Assembly: GCA_003231075.1 (NCBI GenBank) | Contig: QIIF01000169.1 | Coordinates: 1-8,584 of the forward strand | Length of the DNA: 8,584 bases | Direction: 5' to 3' | From: Candidatus Falkowiibacteriota bacterium | GTDB taxonomy: Bacteria > Patescibacteriota > Patescibacteriia > Patescibacteriales > SZUA-104 | In this document: piece by piece, positions 6,593 to 8,584 of the stretch | How the letters are laid out: every line of letters begins with the position of its first letter | How positions within the stretch are numbered: the stretch's first letter is position 1 | Made by a program: the position numbers and the translations under genes | The notes under the pieces: generated by a model | Told to the model about the DNA's origin: nothing | Seen by the model: the letters and a program-made list of their open reading frames with translations, nothing else | Database searches by the model: none

Positions 6593-6636
6593 GTTTTTGC
6601 ACCTCTGCTTAGTTATTTTTATTAAAGAACTAAATA

Positions 6637-6665
6637 ATAGTAGCATTAAATAAATAAAAAATCAA
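6637..6665 (-). promoter_or_regulatory. Possible promoter of the leftward zinc-ribbon gene
   Basis: On the minus strand TTGATT (6665-6660) and TACTAT (6642-6637) are 17 nt apart. The -10 matches the consensus at four of six positions. Transcription would start near 6630, leaving a leader of about 38 nt that includes the GAGGTG ribosome site. Confidence 0.35.
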
Positions 6666-6700
6666 TAGGCGTATATTAGCCGTAAAGGAGTATTTTTAAT

Positions 6701-6726
6701 TTGAGTACGGTATAATTAGTATAATA
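6701..6726 (+). promoter_or_regulatory. Likely promoter of the GIY-YIG gene, with two -10-like boxes
   Basis: TATAAT occurs at 6711-6716 and again at 6720-6725. Neither has a good -35 box at 17 nt; TTGAGT at 6701-6706 is 13 nt before the second box. The same 26-nt arrangement recurs at 8543-8568 (22 of 26 identical), which supports a promoter role. Transcription would begin about 15-25 nt before the ATG at 6748. Confidence 0.5.
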
Positions 6727-6747
6727 TTAAAATTAAAAAAGATTTTT

Positions 6748-7008
6748 ATGTATTATGTTTATATTTTAAAATGTTCCGATAAAACTTTCTATACGGGGAT
6801 TACAAATAATTTGGAAAGGCGGATTAAAGAGCATAATTCCTCGCGCTTGGGAGCGAAGTATACCAGAGGAAGAAGGCCGGCGCGCTTAGTGTATTCGTTA
6901 AAAAAGAAAAATAAGTCCGCTGCCGCGAGAGAAGAATGCCGTATAAAAAAATTATCGCGGATGGGTAAAATTAATTTAAAAATAAATCAATTAACGCAAA
7001 AGGCGTGA
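6748..7008 (+). CDS. GIY-YIG domain protein, YhbQ/UPF0213 type
   Basis: This 86-residue protein is one GIY-YIG fold. YVY (3-5) stands for GIY and YTG (15-17) for YIG, followed by ITNNLERRIKEHN (18-30) with the conserved Arg, and a C-terminal AREECRIKKL (60-69) carrying the conserved Glu. It resembles E. coli YhbQ along most of its length, including the GAKYTRGRRP segment. YhbQ-like proteins are stand-alone members linked to DNA or RNA handling, with poorly settled biological roles. Length is normal for short members. It is not part of the intein and has no obvious mobile partner, so a free-standing homing role is unlikely. No Shine-Dalgarno site precedes the ATG. It is the only gene here ending in TGA, which fits the standard code. 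Confidence 0.9.
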   Translation: MYYVYILKCSDKTFYTGITNNLERRIKEHNSSRLGAKYTRGRRPARLVYSLKKKNKSAAAREECRIKKLSRMGKINLKINQLTQKA

Positions 7009-7036
7009 AAAAATTTTTGGGCTTGTTTTTTTACGC
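7003..7036 (+). terminator. Weak hairpin at the end of the GIY-YIG gene
   Basis: The arms GCGTGAAAAAA (7003-7013) and TTTTTTTACGC (7026-7036) pair over 11 bp with one G-T, overlapping the TGA stop. It is AT-rich and no T-run follows the stem, so it may only be a poor terminator. It also overlaps the -35 region of the next promoter. Confidence 0.3.
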
Positions 7037-7066
7037 TTTCCTTGTTATAATCAAGTTTGTTATAAA
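7023..7066 (+). promoter_or_regulatory. Promoter region of the ABC-F gene
   Basis: TTGTTT (7023-7028), 17 nt, then TATAAT (7046-7051) preceded by TGT, giving an extended -10. A second extended -10-like TGTTATAAA ends at 7066; the words TTGTTATAA are repeated 15 nt apart. Start points near 7058 or 7073 would leave leaders of roughly 28 or 13 nt without a Shine-Dalgarno site. Confidence 0.6.
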
Positions 7067-7085
7067 TTAATAATTATAAAGTATT

Positions 7086-8540
7086 ATGCCGGAAGAAGTA
7101 ATTTTAAGATTTGACGAGGTTTCTTTTGAATACCTCTACAGAAAACCAGTTTTGGACGAGGCGAGTTTCAGCGTGCGCCGCGGTGCCAAGATTACCCTTA
7201 TGGGGCAAAATGGCGCGGGTAAAAGCACACTTTTCAATTTAATAAAAGGGGATATAAAACCGAAAGATGGCAAGATTTCAATTAATGGTAATATTACCAT
7301 CGGCGCGGCGCGGCAGGTTGTTGACCGCGCGGATTTTGATTTAACGGTAGAGGAATATTTTGCCAAGTCCTTTGAAGTGGCGCCACCGAACATTAAAAGC
7401 AAAATAAGCAAGGCCATGGATGCGGTTAATTTTGATATTCCCATAGACAGAAAAGTAGGCGATCTTTCGGGAGGACAGCAGGCAAGATTATTGCTTTCTT
7501 TCGCGTTAATCCAAAGTCCGGATATTCTGCTTTTGGACGAACCGACTAATAATTTGGATAAAGCCGGAATTGACCATCTGATTGAATTTTTAATAATGTA
7601 TGACAAAACTGTAATTGTTATATCGCATGACGCCGACTTTTTAAATTGCTTTACGGAAGGAGTTATTTATTTAGATGTGTTTACCCATAAAATTGAAACA
7701 TATGTCGGAGATTATTATGCGGTGGTGGAAGAAATAAATAACCGCATAGAACGGGAAAAAATGAAAAATGCCAGATTGGAAAAAATAATAAAAGACCGCA
7801 AGGAAAAGGTTAATTTTTTCGCGCAAAAAGGAGGAAAAATGCGAAAACTGGCAAAGAAAATGAGGAACGAAACCGAAGAAATGGAAGAAAATAAAGTTGA
7901 AGTCAAAAGAGAAGACAGCACTATAAGAAATTTTTCAATTCCGGCGCAGGATATAAGCGGTGAAATAGTTAAGATTGATTTAATAAAAATTATCCATAAT
8001 TATGAACCGGTTGTTAAAAAAACAGACAAGATTTTGAGAAAAAGATCTCGTATGCTGGTGGAGGGGCCGAACGGCGTCGGCAAAAGCACTCTTTTGCGGG
8101 CGCTCGTATCGGGTAAAAATGAAGGAGCGAAAATATTGGACGGAGTCCGCGTGGGATATTACAGCCAGGATTTTTCCACTCTCAATTTTGACAATACGGT
8201 TTTTGATTCCCTTGAGGCCGTTATGGCGGACGGGATTGGCACTCAGGAGATGCGGGCCGTTGCCGCCGGTTTTTTAATCACCGGAAATTTAATGGGCAAT
8301 AAAGTGGCTGATTTATCCGAAGGGCAAAAAGGGCTTTTATCTTTCGCTCGGCTGGTTCTTATGCGTCCGGGGTTATTGATTCTTGACGAACCCACCAACC
8401 ATATTAATTTTAGGCATATTCCGATAATCGCCGAGGCGGTTAATAATTATGAAGGCGCTATGATTTTAGTCAGCCATATGCCCGAATTCGTAAGCGAGAT
8501 AAGAGTGGATGAATATCTTGATTTGGGGTTTGCTGTTTAA
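7086..8540 (+). CDS. ABC-F family ATPase (ribosome-associated translation factor)
   Basis: This 484-residue protein has two ABC ATPase domains in tandem and no membrane segment, which defines ABC-F. Domain 1: Walker A GQNGAGKST (40-48), signature LSGGQQ (127-132), Walker B ILLLDE (147-152), H-switch His181. Domain 2: Walker A GPNGVGKST (327-335), Q-loop Gln361, signature LSEGQKG (410-416), Walker B LLILDE (430-435), H-switch His464. The highly charged linker (about 210-290, rich in Lys, Arg, Glu) matches the P-site-tRNA-interacting helices of the family. Family members bind the ribosomal E site to resolve stalled or inactive states, and some give antibiotic resistance. It is short for the family (often above 520) and no long arm insertion is seen in domain 1. 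The second D-loop reads NHIN where NHLD is usual, replacing the Asp. Subfamily cannot be fixed. Confidence 0.93.
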   Translation: MPEEVILRFDEVSFEYLYRKPVLDEASFSVRRGAKITLMGQNGAGKSTLFNLIKGDIKPKDGKISINGNITIGAARQVVDRADFDLTVEEYFAKSFEVAPPNIKSKISKAMDAVNFDIPIDRKVGDLSGGQQARLLLSFALIQSPDILLLDEPTNNLDKAGIDHLIEFLIMYDKTVIVISHDADFLNCFTEGVIYLDVFTHKIETYVGDYYAVVEEINNRIEREKMKNARLEKIIKDRKEKVNFFAQKGGKMRKLAKKMRNETEEMEENKVEVKREDSTIRNFSIPAQDISGEIVKIDLIKIIHNYEPVVKKTDKILRKRSRMLVEGPNGVGKSTLLRALVSGKNEGAKILDGVRVGYYSQDFSTLNFDNTVFDSLEAVMADGIGTQEMRAVAAGFLITGNLMGNKVADLSEGQKGLLSFARLVLMRPGLLILDEPTNHINFRHIPIIAEAVNNYEGAMILVSHMPEFVSEIRVDEYLDLGFAV

Positions 8541-8542
8541 TT

Positions 8543-8568
8543 TTGAGTATGTTATAATAAATATAATA
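8543..8568 (+). promoter_or_regulatory. Promoter for a gene beyond the right edge
   Basis: An extended -10 TGTTATAAT (8550-8558) and a second TATAAT (8562-8567) follow TTGAGTA. The layout copies that at 6701-6726. A weak -35 TTGCTG (8530-8535) is 17 nt before the first -10 and lies in the end of the ABC-F gene. A GTG codon at 8571 is followed by too little sequence to judge. Confidence 0.5.
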
Positions 8569-8584
8569 AAGTGATATTAAATTT

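Noticed and set aside
6593..6646. Upstream ATG giving a 64-residue version of the zinc-ribbon protein
   Set aside because: The extra 18 residues contain no motif and lack a ribosome site, while GAGGTG stands properly spaced before the ATG at 6592.
7006..7085. Recoding of TGA as glycine, as in some Patescibacteria
   Set aside because: The GIY-YIG domain is complete at the TGA, and the following sequence is promoter-like and low-complexity; all other genes end at TAA or TAG, so the window gives no support for recoding.

Overview
This window looks like a piece of a small-genome bacterial chromosome, most probably from the Patescibacteria (Candidate Phyla Radiation), Parcubacteria-like. The inference rests on a low-G+C, lysine-rich coding style, short gaps, AT-rich leaders almost without Shine-Dalgarno sites, a tRNA without an encoded CCA end, and short accessory genes packed around a housekeeping gene. 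Eight of the nine genes end in TAA or TAG and one in TGA, which fits the standard code. No 16S rRNA or other firm marker is present, so the taxon is not proven.

Layout: (1) 1-1342, a rightward operon with a consensus-like promoter and a 26-bp palindromic operator, a ribbon-helix-helix antitoxin, a MazF/PemK RNase toxin, and directly behind it (1-nt gap) a single-pass membrane protein with a lysine-rich cytoplasmic tail. (2) 1358-1456, a large GC-rich inverted repeat built from two head-to-head copies of a 45-nt structured unit. (3) 1494-5375, gyrA in one long frame, interrupted by an in-frame 391-residue intein with an HNH-type endonuclease core and about five ~21-residue repeats; the host protein also has a ~85-residue lysine-rich N-terminal extension. 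(4) 5376-5618, a gene-free spacer with a third copy of the 45-nt unit, a second imperfect inverted repeat and a perfect-consensus promoter wrapped around a 16-bp palindrome. (5) 5619-6261, a HigB/HigA toxin-antitoxin pair followed after 26 nt by tRNA-Leu(UAG) and a bidirectional terminator. (6) 6452-6592, a tiny leftward zinc-ribbon protein, divergent from (7) 6748-7008, a YhbQ-type GIY-YIG protein. (8) 7086-8540, an ABC-F ATPase, followed by a promoter for a gene beyond the window.

Functionally this is a core gyrase subunit surrounded by selfish or stress-related modules: a protein-splicing homing element inside gyrA, two unrelated toxin-antitoxin systems that cut RNA, and copies of a dispersed structured repeat on both sides of gyrA. 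The most notable points are the HNH intein between the residues matching E. coli GyrA G110 and S111, twelve residues before the catalytic tyrosine region ends; its arginine/tryptophan-rich repeat array; and the 45-nt repeat, whose copies differ by compensated base-pair changes.
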